Below are positions 1-8,663 of a stretch of 64,000 bases of DNA, in pieces. Both the position numbers and the translations under genes were made by a program. The notes under the pieces are model-generated. The model was given only the letters and a program-made list of their open reading frames with translations. It was not told where the DNA came from and searched no databases. This DNA comes from VXPQ01 sp965232485 (GTDB lineage Bacteria; Bacteroidota; Rhodothermia; Rhodothermales; VXPQ01): positions 3,098,099 through 3,162,098 of the forward strand of contig OZ246975.1 in NCBI GenBank assembly GCA_965232485.1. The letters run 5' to 3'. The stretch's first letter is position 1; each line of letters begins with the position of its first letter.

Positions 1-450
1 CCAAAGGAGATCGCTACCTGTCCTGATTGCCAAAGTCCTCTGCGTCTCCGCCCGGTCCTTCGCAAGTCGGACGGGTCCTGGCGATTGATCAAGGGCTTCC
101 GTACTTCGAGTTACCGCCGGATGGCTCCGTATCGTCCAGCTGCCACTATAACGACTGCAAGTGGACATGTTGGCAGTGATCGTACGCTACATCCATGGGA
201 GAATCGCGTGCTAAGTCCTGCTGAATGCGCCTGTCTACAGACCTTTCCATCCGATTTCGAATGGGGGGATGCGCTCGACGCTTGGGGACATACCCCTGTC
301 CGCCAAATGATTGGCGAGGCCGTTCCGCCGCTCTTCACTGAACTCCACGGCAGGGTGTTGGCCGCCATCCACGAAGGTAGAGATTCGTCTTTGGCTATAG
401 GCTCCGACGATCCGCGCTGTTCCAGGGCCCGTTCGCGACTTGGTGGCTGA
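1..450 (+). CDS. DNA (cytosine-5) methyltransferase, C-terminal part (5' truncated by window edge)
   Basis: The frame is open from base 1, so the gene begins before the window; about 149 codons are visible. The reading shows the end of a C5 methyltransferase: a Pro-rich stretch that contains PAATITTASGH, then motif IX as RVLSPAECACLQTFP (about 205-250), then motif X as RQMIGEAVPPLF (about 301-340). These elements are known to flank and close the target-recognition part of the family. Motif X reads GEAVP where GNAVP is usual. The catalytic PC and ENV motifs would lie upstream and cannot be checked. The upstream codons include a CPDC pair, unusual this close to the C-terminus. The gene converges on the DUF4276/ATPase pair. 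It is likely the modification half of a restriction system or an orphan methylase. Confidence 0.8.
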   Translation, partial: PKEIATCPDCQSPLRLRPVLRKSDGSWRLIKGFRTSSYRRMAPYRPAATITTASGHVGSDRTLHPWENRVLSPAECACLQTFPSDFEWGDALDAWGHTPVRQMIGEAVPPLFTELHGRVLAAIHEGRDSSLAIGSDDPRCSRARSRLGG

Positions 451-548
451 TGCGCTTATAGCAGCTGTATTTTACGCTTCTCGTCGCATTCCCTGCATTT
501 ATTATCCTGAATATTTATAATTGTTGATTATTGTAACAGGGAACAACC

Positions 549-1196
549 TTACGAATTTAGCGACTCCATACGCCCTACCCAGGCATTAAATCGGGGACAT
601 TCGACGCACATCGCATCAAGTCCTGTTTCCTCGGCAAGCAAAGGACCATCCCCACGCTTGCTGTAACGCGGTATGATCTGCATGATTCGCTTGCTCGGAG
701 CGGTCTTATCACTGTCGTTTATGTCTTCCGGAGTCTCAAATTTCGAACGAATATTATGCAATTTATTAATTGATTCCTTTGAAGCATAAGGCAAGCTTTT
801 GAAAACATCTACTCTGGAAAACAATAAACCTTCTACCTCGTGGCGCTGGACATAGGGAAATATTCTCGTTTTGTTCCAGTTTCGATTGATTTTATCTTTA
901 ATTTTTTGATATATATGTTTTTCCAGTTCTTCGACCGTTTTATTTTCCTTGTCTTGAAATCCATAGAAATCGACCAATGAAGTGACAAAATCATAAGATT
1001 TATAAAGGCGCGTCATATCCTCGACGAGGCGTACAACTGTAACGTTTCCTCCGCCTTTCCCTTTGACGTGCTCTCCGGCGCGGCCGAGAAGAATGGGCGT
1101 TGCCTCGATCTTATTTGCTCTGAGGCGAGCGGCAAGAATTTTCTTTACGAATTCCTCCTCGGTCTGTCCCTCTACGGATATTCCCAGTCGGATCAT
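549..1196 (-). CDS. DUF4276 family protein, partner of ATPase
   Basis: A 215-residue protein of the DUF4276 type. Visible landmarks are VEGQTEEEF near residues 8-16, VDFYGF at 75-80 and HEVEGLLF at 119-126. This order of an early E, then a D in a short hydrophobic strand, then another acidic motif resembles a TOPRIM-like metal site; that resemblance is my inference. The start was set at 1196 because its ATG overlaps the TGA of the upstream ATPase gene (ATGA); a longer reading upstream would lie inside the ATPase gene. The tight overlap argues for coupled translation and a two-protein complex. Base composition is more AT-rich than neighbouring genes, which suits an acquired defence cassette. 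The exact activity is unknown. Confidence 0.75.
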   Translation of the reverse strand: MIRLGISVEGQTEEEFVKKILAARLRANKIEATPILLGRAGEHVKGKGGGNVTVVRLVEDMTRLYKSYDFVTSLVDFYGFQDKENKTVEELEKHIYQKIKDKINRNWNKTRIFPYVQRHEVEGLLFSRVDVFKSLPYASKESINKLHNIRSKFETPEDINDSDKTAPSKRIMQIIPRYSKRGDGPLLAEETGLDAMCVECPRFNAWVGRMESLNS

Positions 1197-2326
1197 GGGC
1201 GCCCTCCCAGAACGTTTTTCCGCCAGAGTTCGCCCGTAGTGAAGTTGCTGTCGAGCCAATGTTGATATTCAGTTTGCCGAAGCGCCTTGAACTGTGTCTC
1301 GCCATCCTCCATTTCGAGCACGATGATCTCGTCGAGGCCAAAGAGGTCAACGAGCAGGGGAGATTGCGTCGCCACGATGATTTGCCGTTCTGTGGCGAGG
1401 CTTTTGATCATATCGCCGATCAGAGAAATAGCGGCGGGATGCAGGCCGAGTTCCGGCTCGTCCAGCAAGAGAACGCTGGGCAGCATCTCTGAGGGAAGAT
1501 TCAGCAAGGTCACCAGCGCAAAGAACCGAAGCGAGCCATCGGAAGTGAGATGAGGGCCGAGCGTTTGCTCCATTCCTGCTCCTTTCCAGCGCAGCAAAAC
1601 TTTCCCGTAGCTTTCTTCGATTTCGAAGCGTTCGAATACGGGCAAAATGCGTGTAATGTGTCGGCAGATCAGGTTGAATCTTTTTATGTCTTCCTGTTCC
1701 AGTCGGTGAAGGATAGCGGCCAGATTGCCGCCGTGCGAGCGCAGATAGTTGTTGTCGGACGCATCCCATCGCTTTTTTAAGTTGGATGTGTCCGATGTGT
1801 CATGGAACTGGTACAACGCGCAATCCCGCAGGAGATGGACAATGGTCGCTGCAGTTTTTTTATTAACATCCGGGAAATTTGCCGACGATTGCGCGGCTTC
1901 AATGATTTTCGTTTCTGTATGACCGCTGCCGAGATATTGCCAATCCGCTTGTCCGGGGTGATCCGTGCGACTGAAGCGGAGCGCTTCTTTCATAAAGATC
2001 AGTCGGTCGGGGTGGGCGTGAGCAAGTTCGAACTCGTAGTCGTTTAGTCCTGCTTCGGTTTGCAGGGATATGGCGGCGTGTATTCGGGGAGTTAGTTTGC
2101 TTCCGCCGAACAACTGATCGCTGGCGCCTCCGTGCATTGCAATAAATTCCTCAAACTTCCGGGATTTGAGCATCCAGCTCATCATCTCGAAGAACCGGAT
2201 GAAATTGGACTTACCGGCCCCGTTGGGACCGATCAGGACGCTCGCCATGCCCAGCTCTGAAAGCGCACAGTCCGCCAGCGAGCGGAAACCCTGGATGCGA
2301 ACAGATCGGATTTGCGGCGGCGTCAT
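1193..2326 (-). CDS. AAA family ATPase (AAA_21/OLD-like)
   Basis: A 377-residue SMC/ABC-like ATPase. Residues 6-16 read IRSVRIQGFRS, the usual first strand of RecF/OLD-type ATPases, followed by Walker A GPNGAGKS (33-40). A signature-like SDGSLRFFAL segment precedes Walker B LLLDEPELGLHP (about 286-297), and ATQSP follows about 20 residues later as the switch region. There is no C-terminal TOPRIM nuclease, so the effector is likely the DUF4276 protein encoded by the overlapping downstream gene. I chose ATG 2326 over a TTG at 2368 because the family begins right at this strand; no clear Shine-Dalgarno is visible for either. Two-gene ATPase plus TOPRIM-like pairs are known phage-defence architecture (PARIS, split OLD systems); the role here is inferred. 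Confidence 0.82.
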   Translation of the reverse strand: MTPPQIRSVRIQGFRSLADCALSELGMASVLIGPNGAGKSNFIRFFEMMSWMLKSRKFEEFIAMHGGASDQLFGGSKLTPRIHAAISLQTEAGLNDYEFELAHAHPDRLIFMKEALRFSRTDHPGQADWQYLGSGHTETKIIEAAQSSANFPDVNKKTAATIVHLLRDCALYQFHDTSDTSNLKKRWDASDNNYLRSHGGNLAAILHRLEQEDIKRFNLICRHITRILPVFERFEIEESYGKVLLRWKGAGMEQTLGPHLTSDGSLRFFALVTLLNLPSEMLPSVLLLDEPELGLHPAAISLIGDMIKSLATERQIIVATQSPLLVDLFGLDEIIVLEMEDGETQFKALRQTEYQHWLDSNFTTGELWRKNVLGGRP

Positions 2327-2394
2327 GGCTATGCTTGAGGATGCTGTAAATGCCTGCGACGGTAACAAACCCGTTTGCGAAACGATAGTTCGCG

Positions 2395-2453
2395 CAGCGT
2401 GCTCCTCGCAGCCTCCCGAAGGGCGCGTCGCCCCGGAATCCCCAGTGTTTTCC
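2395..2453 (+). repeat. MITE-family fragment (copy C)
   Basis: The stretch shares CAGCGTGCT and then CAGCCTCCCGAAGGG with the centre of the complete copies at 14662-14920 and 20103-20343; relative to the latter it has a gap of about 12 bases. No terminal repeats are seen at either side, so this is an internal remnant. It lies directly upstream of the ATPase gene start. Confidence 0.6.
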
Positions 2454-2626
2454 GCTTATTTCAACTACTGGCGCAGAGGCAAAGCCCTTGCACGATTTTC
2501 TCCGGGGCGTCTCGAAACAAGCCCTGAGCAAGCGCTTTATATCTACAGGCATATGTTTTTTAACCTGCGGGGTTTGGCATGGCGACAGAAAGCGTCAGGA
2601 AGAGAACAGGAACAGGCCCCCGCCTT

Positions 2627-2961
2627 ATGAACAGGGAAGAGTACTTCCATACCGCAGATTCGGGCAGTGGCTATGTTTCGGAACTGGTTCGGGACATGGC
2701 GGTGCGCTCAGGGCCTGGATCGTGGGTACGAAGGCGCGCGGTCTTCATTCGCCGGGCGGATGGGGCCTCGACGCCACGATCGTATTGCTCCCATTCGAGA
2801 AATGGGGGATCCCGTACCGCTCCCTCGCTATCTTTGAGGATCAGGAATCGGTCAATCGCAAGGCGCTGGCCCGCTTCAGCGATATATGCGAGAAGCAGTT
2901 TTCCAGTCTGACCGCGAATCGGGACAGGATCAGACGCTTTCTGGATGAGAGTATTGGCTGA
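2627..2961 (+). pseudogene. unrecognised gene, apparently frameshifted
   Basis: Two plausible coding pieces lie in different frames. From ATG 2627 the frame reads MNREEYFHTADSGSGYVSEL and looks protein-like to about 2725. The +1 frame then carries LDATIVLLPFEKWGIPYRSL and a helical C-terminus ending in RRFLDESIG at the TGA of 2959-2961. Joined, they would give about 110 residues. I do not recognise a family. A longer single-frame reading from 2488 exists, but its N-terminal half has the low-complexity look of a shadow frame. It may equally be two unrelated short frames. Confidence 0.3.
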
Positions 2962-2969
2962 GCGTAGTG

Positions 2970-3161
2970 ATGAGAACCATGAAGGATCCCCTGGACTGGA
3001 GAGTTCGCATCAACTGGTTTGATGCATTTAGTCTGGTATTCGGTTGGATATGCTTGCTTGATGATTCTCTCTTCCTGACGTGCATAGGTGCGTTCCTGTT
3101 TGCCGTTACGCTGGGGCAGATTTGGCTCAAGTGGATGTGGTGGCGTGGGTATTATCCCTAG
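2970..3161 (+). CDS. small hypothetical membrane protein
   Basis: A 63-residue frame starting 8 bases after the preceding stop. It has a charged N-terminus (MRTMKDPLDWRVR) followed by a hydrophobic run that could form one or two helices (FSLVFGWICL and LTCIGAFLFAVTLG) and ends in a Trp-rich tail KWMWWRGYY. An in-frame GTG lies 3 bases upstream. No family was recognised. Support is limited to composition and spacing; in an island with damaged genes it may be a leftover. Confidence 0.4.
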   Translation: MRTMKDPLDWRVRINWFDAFSLVFGWICLLDDSLFLTCIGAFLFAVTLGQIWLKWMWWRGYYP

Positions 3162-3285
3162 GTTGAGGGGTTGTGGGGGGCATGGAGTGGAGATCCGAGG
3201 GGTCGAAGATGTGTTCTGGTGGTGGGGAAGGAGGGTCGTGACAGTACACGTAAAAGTAAAAAATCGTCCATTTCTCAGACCATTT

Positions 3286-3460
3286 TTGAGATTCAATGGA
3301 ACCTTGACGAGTATCTTGCATACTACAACCTTGAGCGCAGCCACCAGGACCTATCGCTTGAAGGGCCGGGTGCTGCACGAAGCCCTTGGAAAAAAGAAAC
3401 TGCCACCCGTCATTCCAATCGGGCTAAAAGAAAACCGAAAACAAGCCGGAGCCCCGGGTG
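3286..3460 (+). mobile_element. IS481/IS3-type transposase C-terminal remnant
   Basis: The frame holds WNLDEYLAYYNLERSHQDL, the usual end of a DDE integrase-core transposase, in which YN..R.H follows the catalytic region. Right after LSLEG the homology jumps to another frame (GRVLHEALGKKKLPP), so the piece is frameshifted as well as truncated. No upstream catalytic core and no terminal repeats were found. It marks past insertion-sequence activity at the edge of the DUF6338 cassette. Confidence 0.72.
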
Positions 3461-3508
3461 TCGGGTAATTACTAAATTTGTCGACATTTCACCCTAAGCC
3501 TTAGCAAC

Positions 3509-4183
3509 ATGCTGGATTTCCTGAAAATAGAAAATGTCCCTTTTGTTTTATTTTTCATCGTTCCCGGCTTAATCATTTCATTTATTCGGACACAGTTTAT
3601 TAAAAATCGCACTCCTACAAATTCAGAGGCCATAATATATTATTTTACAATATCAATGATTTATCATGCCTTTCTTTTGCCATTATTTTTTGTAATCTTT
3701 CCAGATATAGTGGAATTGGCTTCCATGGAAAAGTTGTTTCAATGGATTCGGACAAATAAAAAAGATGTTATTTTTATATTTACAATATTCGTATTGACGA
3801 TTCCTGGAATTTTGGGTCTTTTATTAGGATTGAATATACAAGGAGAATGGATTTATACCTTATTGAGACGTTGTAGAATTAATCCGGTTCATCCTGTATC
3901 TACTGCTTGGGATTGGAAATTTTCCACGATGAAAGAACAATGGGTTTTAGTAACGTTGAAGGATGGTACGGAATATGCAGGTTATTGCGACTCGCAATCT
4001 TTTTTCTCATCTGAATCGGAAGAGAGAGATATTTACATTGAGCATGTTTATAACTTAAACGATGATAATACATGGGAACTTATACCTGGAAAGAGCGTTT
4101 TAATTACTGGAGGCGAGGTAAAAACCATCGAATTTTGGCAACGAAAAGAGGAAACGAGATCCGATGAAATCTCAGAAGAATAG
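3509..4183 (+). CDS. DUF6338 family membrane protein
   Basis: A 224-residue protein with an N-terminal membrane domain of three likely helices (about 12-30, 45-70 and 88-110), separated by short charged loops, and a soluble C-terminal half. The C-terminal part shows the DUF6338 pattern: WDWKFS, WVLVTLKDGTEYAGYC, a Ser-rich SFFSSESEERDIYIEHVY, and ILITGG-like GEVKTIEFW. The gene is clearly more AT-rich than the flanking 60% GC genes, a sign of recent acquisition. It overlaps the next small gene by 20 bases, so the two are probably translated together. Family function is unknown to me; the island position suggests defence. Confidence 0.72.
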   Translation: MLDFLKIENVPFVLFFIVPGLIISFIRTQFIKNRTPTNSEAIIYYFTISMIYHAFLLPLFFVIFPDIVELASMEKLFQWIRTNKKDVIFIFTIFVLTIPGILGLLLGLNIQGEWIYTLLRRCRINPVHPVSTAWDWKFSTMKEQWVLVTLKDGTEYAGYCDSQSFFSSESEERDIYIEHVYNLNDDNTWELIPGKSVLITGGEVKTIEFWQRKEETRSDEISEE

Positions 4184-4373
4184 ACCGGGGTCACAATCTC
4201 GGAGGGATGTAGTAAAAGAAGTCACGAGAGGTTACCGACCCAAACCCATTACCGAAGGGTATCGCCCAGGAAACACGGTACAGTCTCCTCCGCCGAATCC
4301 ACCTAATCAGGGAAGTAGCGGTAGGACAAGGAGGAAACGGAAAGAAATAGTCAGCAGAGGTGGTTCGGGTTGA
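4164..4373 (+). CDS. small basic Pro/Gly-rich protein with GYRP repeats
   Basis: A 69-residue, strongly basic and apparently disordered protein. It contains two GYRP units (RGYRPKPITEGYRPG) and a Pro/Asn-rich middle (SPPPNPPNQG), then a Lys/Arg tail. It starts inside the end of the DUF6338 gene, 20 bases before that gene's stop, which supports coupled translation. I recall similar short GYxP-rich frames beside DUF6338 genes elsewhere, but could not check this. It could be a partner or regulator of the membrane protein. It is too short for a domain call. Confidence 0.55.
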   Translation: MKSQKNRPGSQSRRDVVKEVTRGYRPKPITEGYRPGNTVQSPPPNPPNQGSSGRTRRKRKEIVSRGGSG

Positions 4374-4447
4374 TTGGACAGATTTTGGCGAAATTTAAGG
4401 TGTAATGTCGCGAAGATACGCTTCCAACCAACCCCTTTAACCGCTCC

Positions 4448-7231
4448 CTACCGCCTCCTTTGCCTTACACCCCTCACCCCCAACGGCCCCATCATCTTCT
4501 CGTACAGCCCCAGCAGATACTCCACCCGCTCCCGCTCGCTGGCGAACCCACCCCGGCGATACAGCCGGTCTACGGCGCGGTCGAGGGCCTGATGCGCCTT
4601 GCGGAGATTGGGCGGCATAAGGTCGGGATCGTAGAGGTCGGCGAGCGTGGCGTCTGGATGGGCGACGCGGGCGTCGAGCACGGCCTGGGCGAACGGCTCC
4701 AGTTTGGCGATGCTCGAACTGTTCGTATGGAAGCCGGGCGGCACAGGAAAGGTATTGTACACGAGGCCGATGGAGTAGCGGTAATCGCTTTTCAGCCGCC
4801 CGCCGATATAGCGTACCCAGCTTACGTGCATGGCTGAAGTGAGTAGCGCAAACAGGGGCTTACTGGCGTTTTCTATGATGCGGACGAGATTGCTCGGAAT
4901 TGTTGGTGGTTCGAGCCAACCAATGGGTACATATTCCCTTCGCTCGGAACTGACTTCCGGCACCACCAAAAACGGCGCATCGGGAATGACGTTCACATGG
5001 TAGAGCGTGGGCGTGTCTGCCAGTTTCAATGTTGGCTTGCTCTTGCTGGCTTGCCGGTAGGCACGGACGGCGACAATACGCTCTCGGACATGGGGAAGCC
5101 GTCCCAGTATATCCGGGGAAGCGTCATGCAGGGCAAGTATCCAGCGTTCGCCTCCCTGCAGAAACTCCCGGCTTCCCACAAAAGGCCACAGGTATGGTTC
5201 GGCGCCCGGTTCTTCTTCCAGAAAGGCGTCGCGTTCGTCGGCCTTGAAGATGTAGTGCCCCCCATCAATGGGCTTGGAGCCGATGATCAGTTTCGGCAAC
5301 CCATTCAAAGGCCTCGCCTCCGACCGCACCACCACCCTCGCATCCCCCAACCCACTCGCATCGAACAAATACGGCGAAAGCACCGCATGCCTGCTCTCGT
5401 GCGGTTCGCCCTTCGGATCGTCGTAGGAGAAAAGCCGCTTCTCTTTGGGCGCATCGCCCCGTCTGGCCAGCCCGATAATCACCACATGCACATGCGCCAT
5501 GCCCCTTGCGTCCGAACCCCAGGCGAAGGTGCGGTGGGCAAAGGCGATTTCCAGGTTGTACCGATTGAACAAAGCAGGCCATAACTGCGCTACCTGCTCA
5601 CCCTGCGTAATGGAATTGGTGGCCACGAAACCGATCTGCGCTGCAGCCCCCTGCACGTATTCTCCGGCCCGGATGAACCATGCCGTCACGTAATCGAGCG
5701 TGCCGCCGCTCTTGCCCAGCGCCGCGATCCGCCGTACCTGCGCCCGCTGCTCCGCGGACTGTAACTTGGCGCCTCCGAACGGCGGATTGCCGAGCACGTA
5801 CGAACATTCCTCCGGCGGCAGCACCTCACCCCAGTCCATCTCCAGCGCATCCCCGTGCACGATGTGCGGGGACGTCTTGAGCGGGATGCGCGCGTACGTC
5901 TCCCCGAATTCCAGGCTCAGCCGGTTGTTCATGATGTGATCCATCATCCACAGGGCCACCTCGGCGATCCTTGCCGGAAATTCCCCCAGCTCGATCCCGT
6001 AGAACTGATCGACGTTCACCACCGAAAGCAGACTGGCCAGCACATCGACCTGCCTTCGGGGCCGGGTTTCTTTCAGCGTCTCTATTTCCAGGGCGCGCAG
6101 CTCCCTGTAGGCGATAATCAGGAAGTTGCCGCAGCCGCAGGCGGGATCGAGAAAGCGCAGTTTGCCGAGCCGCTGCTGGAAGGCGAGCAGTTCCGGAAGG
6201 CGGCGACTGTCCCTGCGGGCCTTGAGCCGGGCGAACTCCGCCCGAAGATCGTCGAGAAAGAGCGGTTCGATGACCTTGAGAATGTTCTTCTCGGTGGTGT
6301 AGTGCGCTCCCTGACTGCGCCGCTCGTCCCTGTCCATGACGGACTGGAACAGGGAGCCGAAGATGGCGGGGGAGATGTTCGACCAGTCGAACCGGCAGGC
6401 GTCGAGCAGGCGCTCCCGCATGGAGGCGTCGAAGGAGGGGATGCGGAGCGGCCCGTCGAACAGGTCCCCGTTCACGTAGGGGAAGCGGCCGAGGTCCTCG
6501 TCGAGATTGCCGGAGCGTTCGTCTTCCGGCGTATCGAGGACCTGGAAGAGCTGGGCGAGCCACCCGCCGAGGTCCGAACCGTCTTCCCGCGTGCGGTTCT
6601 CCAGCAGATCGAGGAAGATGTCCCGGGGTTCGAAGACGCCGGTGTCGTCCGCGAACAGGCAGAAAACGATGCGGACCAGGAACCGCTCCAGATCGTGCCC
6701 CTTGTAGCCGGAGGCTTCGAGCGCGTCGTGGAGTTTGCCCACCCGTTCGGCGGCCTCGATGTTGACCGGGTCCTGATCCTTGAACGAGCGCTTCTGCACG
6801 CCGAGGATGAAGCCGAACTTCTCCACATGCGCGGGCAGGTCTTCGAGCGCAAAGGATACGCGCTCGTCTTCGTCCAGATCGTAGAGTTCGAACGTCTGGA
6901 AATCGCTCAGCAGGATATAGCGCGGCAGATCGGTATCCTTGAGGCCGGGGAAGTAGGAGAGGGCCTGCGTTTTGGCCTTCCCGAGGTCGCGCCCCGCGCT
7001 TTTCTGCTCCACGAGCAGGACCCCCTTCCAGAAGAGGTCGATGAAGCCGCGCTTGTCGCCCAGCAGTTTCACGGGCTCCTCGAACGTCGCCACCCGCCGC
7101 ACGGACATCCCGAATACGTCGAAGAAATCCCGGTAGAAAAGCTGCGTCTCGCCCTTTTCGTAACCCGCCCCTTCCCACTTGCGGGCGAACTCCGCCGCGC
7201 GGGAGCGTATTTCATTCCAGGACAGGCGCAT
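4448..7231 (-). CDS. MmeI-like type IIL restriction-modification enzyme
   Basis: A 927-residue single-chain restriction endonuclease and adenine methyltransferase, close to the length of MmeI (about 919). The N-terminal nuclease shows the D...ExK site: D65 in GFIDLF and E75-Q-K77 in VLLVEQKS. A helical linker follows, then GAHYTTEKNI (about 308-317), methylase motif I DPACGCGNFL (362-371), IVHGDALEMD and motif IV NPPF (482-485). About 600-820 is the target-recognition domain, and the end matches the MmeI C-terminal helix set (LYDPDLMPPNLRKAHQALD). All catalytic residues are present, so it is likely active in both cutting and methylation. The start ATG at 7231 lies inside repeat RepA copy 1. 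Confidence 0.9.
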   Translation of the reverse strand: MRLSWNEIRSRAAEFARKWEGAGYEKGETQLFYRDFFDVFGMSVRRVATFEEPVKLLGDKRGFIDLFWKGVLLVEQKSAGRDLGKAKTQALSYFPGLKDTDLPRYILLSDFQTFELYDLDEDERVSFALEDLPAHVEKFGFILGVQKRSFKDQDPVNIEAAERVGKLHDALEASGYKGHDLERFLVRIVFCLFADDTGVFEPRDIFLDLLENRTREDGSDLGGWLAQLFQVLDTPEDERSGNLDEDLGRFPYVNGDLFDGPLRIPSFDASMRERLLDACRFDWSNISPAIFGSLFQSVMDRDERRSQGAHYTTEKNILKVIEPLFLDDLRAEFARLKARRDSRRLPELLAFQQRLGKLRFLDPACGCGNFLIIAYRELRALEIETLKETRPRRQVDVLASLLSVVNVDQFYGIELGEFPARIAEVALWMMDHIMNNRLSLEFGETYARIPLKTSPHIVHGDALEMDWGEVLPPEECSYVLGNPPFGGAKLQSAEQRAQVRRIAALGKSGGTLDYVTAWFIRAGEYVQGAAAQIGFVATNSITQGEQVAQLWPALFNRYNLEIAFAHRTFAWGSDARGMAHVHVVIIGLARRGDAPKEKRLFSYDDPKGEPHESRHAVLSPYLFDASGLGDARVVVRSEARPLNGLPKLIIGSKPIDGGHYIFKADERDAFLEEEPGAEPYLWPFVGSREFLQGGERWILALHDASPDILGRLPHVRERIVAVRAYRQASKSKPTLKLADTPTLYHVNVIPDAPFLVVPEVSSERREYVPIGWLEPPTIPSNLVRIIENASKPLFALLTSAMHVSWVRYIGGRLKSDYRYSIGLVYNTFPVPPGFHTNSSSIAKLEPFAQAVLDARVAHPDATLADLYDPDLMPPNLRKAHQALDRAVDRLYRRGGFASERERVEYLLGLYEKMMGPLGVRGVRQRRR

Positions 7232-7236
7232 GCGTT
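7164..7236. repeat. RepA copy 1 (5' end of the MmeI-like gene)
   Basis: This 73-bp stretch covers the start codon and first codons (MRLSWNEIRSRAAEFARKWE) of the MmeI-like gene. The same sequence recurs at 9355-9427 with two mismatches and, less well conserved, at 19977-20042, always in the same orientation. Because N-termini of this methylase family are conserved, this copy is probably the parent and the others are derivatives. Confidence 0.85.
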
Positions 7237-7583
7237 GGGTCTTGTTTGCAGGTTCGTTTCGCCAGGTTTCGCGCTAAAGCGCAAGAAACCTTATATCCCA
7301 TGCGTTGTTTTGCTCCGTTCCGTAGATTTCGCTATGTTTCAACGATACATTGGGAATAGGGTGGGCTATCCCGACACGCTCCAAAAAATGCGAACGATCC
7401 GGCGCTGGCGTCGTAATAAGGTCTTTCTGCCGGACGGTTCGCACCATGGAGATTCTGGACGAGGATGAGGTTGCGGATAGGCAAGTTTGCGCCGCCGGCG
7501 ACAGACGATTATAACTCGCGCCTCGTTTTATCTTTGATATGGCCACCATAGGCGATCATTGCGGAACGCTGTAGCAACCGACG
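7232..7583. other. intergenic region between divergent MmeI-like and ATPase genes
   Basis: This 352-bp region must hold divergent promoters. A short palindrome GCGC-TAAA-GCGC lies near 7272. Scattered protein-like codons on the plus strand (RRWRRNKVFLPDGS, about 7395-7440) do not form a recognisable gene. Nothing else is supported. Confidence 0.5.
7487..7515 (+). promoter_or_regulatory. candidate promoter for ATPase/DUF3226 operon
   Basis: TTGCGC at 7487-7492 and TATAAC at 7510-7515 are separated by 17 bases, about 70 bases upstream of the ATPase start. The match to a housekeeping promoter is only moderate and the phylum may use different consensus elements. Confidence 0.3.
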
Positions 7584-8660
7584 ATGAATGAGATGCTGAA
7601 GGTTCTCAAACTGAGCCAGTACCGCGGATTCGAGTCGTACCAGTTAGCTGATTTGGCTCGCGTCAACCTTGTGGTTGGCAAGAACAACTCTGGCAAGACT
7701 TCGGTTCTCGAGGCGGTCGAACTCCTTTTGTCGGGAGGGAGTGTCTCAGCCATGGTTGAATCGGTGGAGCGCCGCGAAGAATTCGGCACAGGCTCAAGGT
7801 ACGATGCCGACCTTTCCCATGTGTTCCATGGCCACCAGTGTACTCCAGGCGCCAGTTTTAAACTGTCGAGCACTCGTCACCAATCCCTTACTGGCAAGAT
7901 ACTGGCGCTTGAGGATATTGGTGAGGACGCGGACAGGTGGGAAATAATGTTGGAGCAGATCCAGATGTACGATCCAGAGAAAGAGCCTGGGGTTGCGTTT
8001 GGGTTGAGCCTTGGTCTTGACAAGCAACCCCCGATCATGCTTCCGATTACGGAGAATGGTTCGCTTATACGCGGACCCTGGTCGCGTACCCGGGATAATG
8101 GACAGTCTCGTAGAGGGGCCAGTTTTTTGAACCTCAAGTTGTCGTCCATGCAGAGTGCGTGGAACGCCGTACTGGAAGAGGGGCGCGAGGAGGAGATTGT
8201 CGAGGCAATGCGTATCCTGATGCCAAGGATCGACTCCATTCAATTTCTGGTTGGCAACCGGCGGCAAGGTATCCTTGTAGGCCAGAAGGGCGTTCAACTG
8301 CGTTTGCCCATAGGTAGCTACGGGGACGGAATGCGGCGCCTGTTGGCGATCAGCCTTGCTCTTGTGAGTACAAAAAACGGATGCCTGCTTATCGACGAAA
8401 TCGACACCGGGCTTCACTGGACGGTGATGGAGGATATGTGGCGACTCGTGGTGGAGGCTGCGCAACGTTACAACGTTCAGGTCTTCGCAACCACGCATAG
8501 CCACGACTGCATCGAGGGACTCAGCGCGCTGATAAAATCTCGCCCAGACCTGTCGGAGTCCGTGGCAATTCAAAAGGTGCACAGATCCCTGGAGCGGGCT
8601 GTCTGTATTCCTGGCGAGGATATCCCGATCATAGTAGAACAGGAGATCGAGGTACGCTGA
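7584..8660 (+). CDS. AAA family ATPase (AAA_15/OLD-like), partner of DUF3226 protein
   Basis: A 358-residue ATPase with an ABC/OLD-type head. Residues 5-17 (LKVLKLSQYRGFE) form the first strand, Walker A is GKNNSGKT (32-39), the signature segment is GSYGDGMRRLLAI, Walker B is LLIDEIDTGLHW (about 268-279) and the H-loop is TTHS (303-306). It lacks its own nuclease domain. The downstream DUF3226 gene begins 3 bases after this stop, so they form an operon. A second in-frame ATG four codons in (MNEM) could be the start. The arrangement is a split version of OLD-type defence nucleases; target and trigger are unknown. The pair is bracketed by two RepA copies. Confidence 0.83.
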   Translation: MNEMLKVLKLSQYRGFESYQLADLARVNLVVGKNNSGKTSVLEAVELLLSGGSVSAMVESVERREEFGTGSRYDADLSHVFHGHQCTPGASFKLSSTRHQSLTGKILALEDIGEDADRWEIMLEQIQMYDPEKEPGVAFGLSLGLDKQPPIMLPITENGSLIRGPWSRTRDNGQSRRGASFLNLKLSSMQSAWNAVLEEGREEEIVEAMRILMPRIDSIQFLVGNRRQGILVGQKGVQLRLPIGSYGDGMRRLLAISLALVSTKNGCLLIDEIDTGLHWTVMEDMWRLVVEAAQRYNVQVFATTHSHDCIEGLSALIKSRPDLSESVAIQKVHRSLERAVCIPGEDIPIIVEQEIEVR

Positions 8661-8663
8661 TAG

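Noticed and set aside
5855..7468. 537-residue plus-strand frame
   Set aside because: Opposite the MmeI-like gene, whose motifs are clear.
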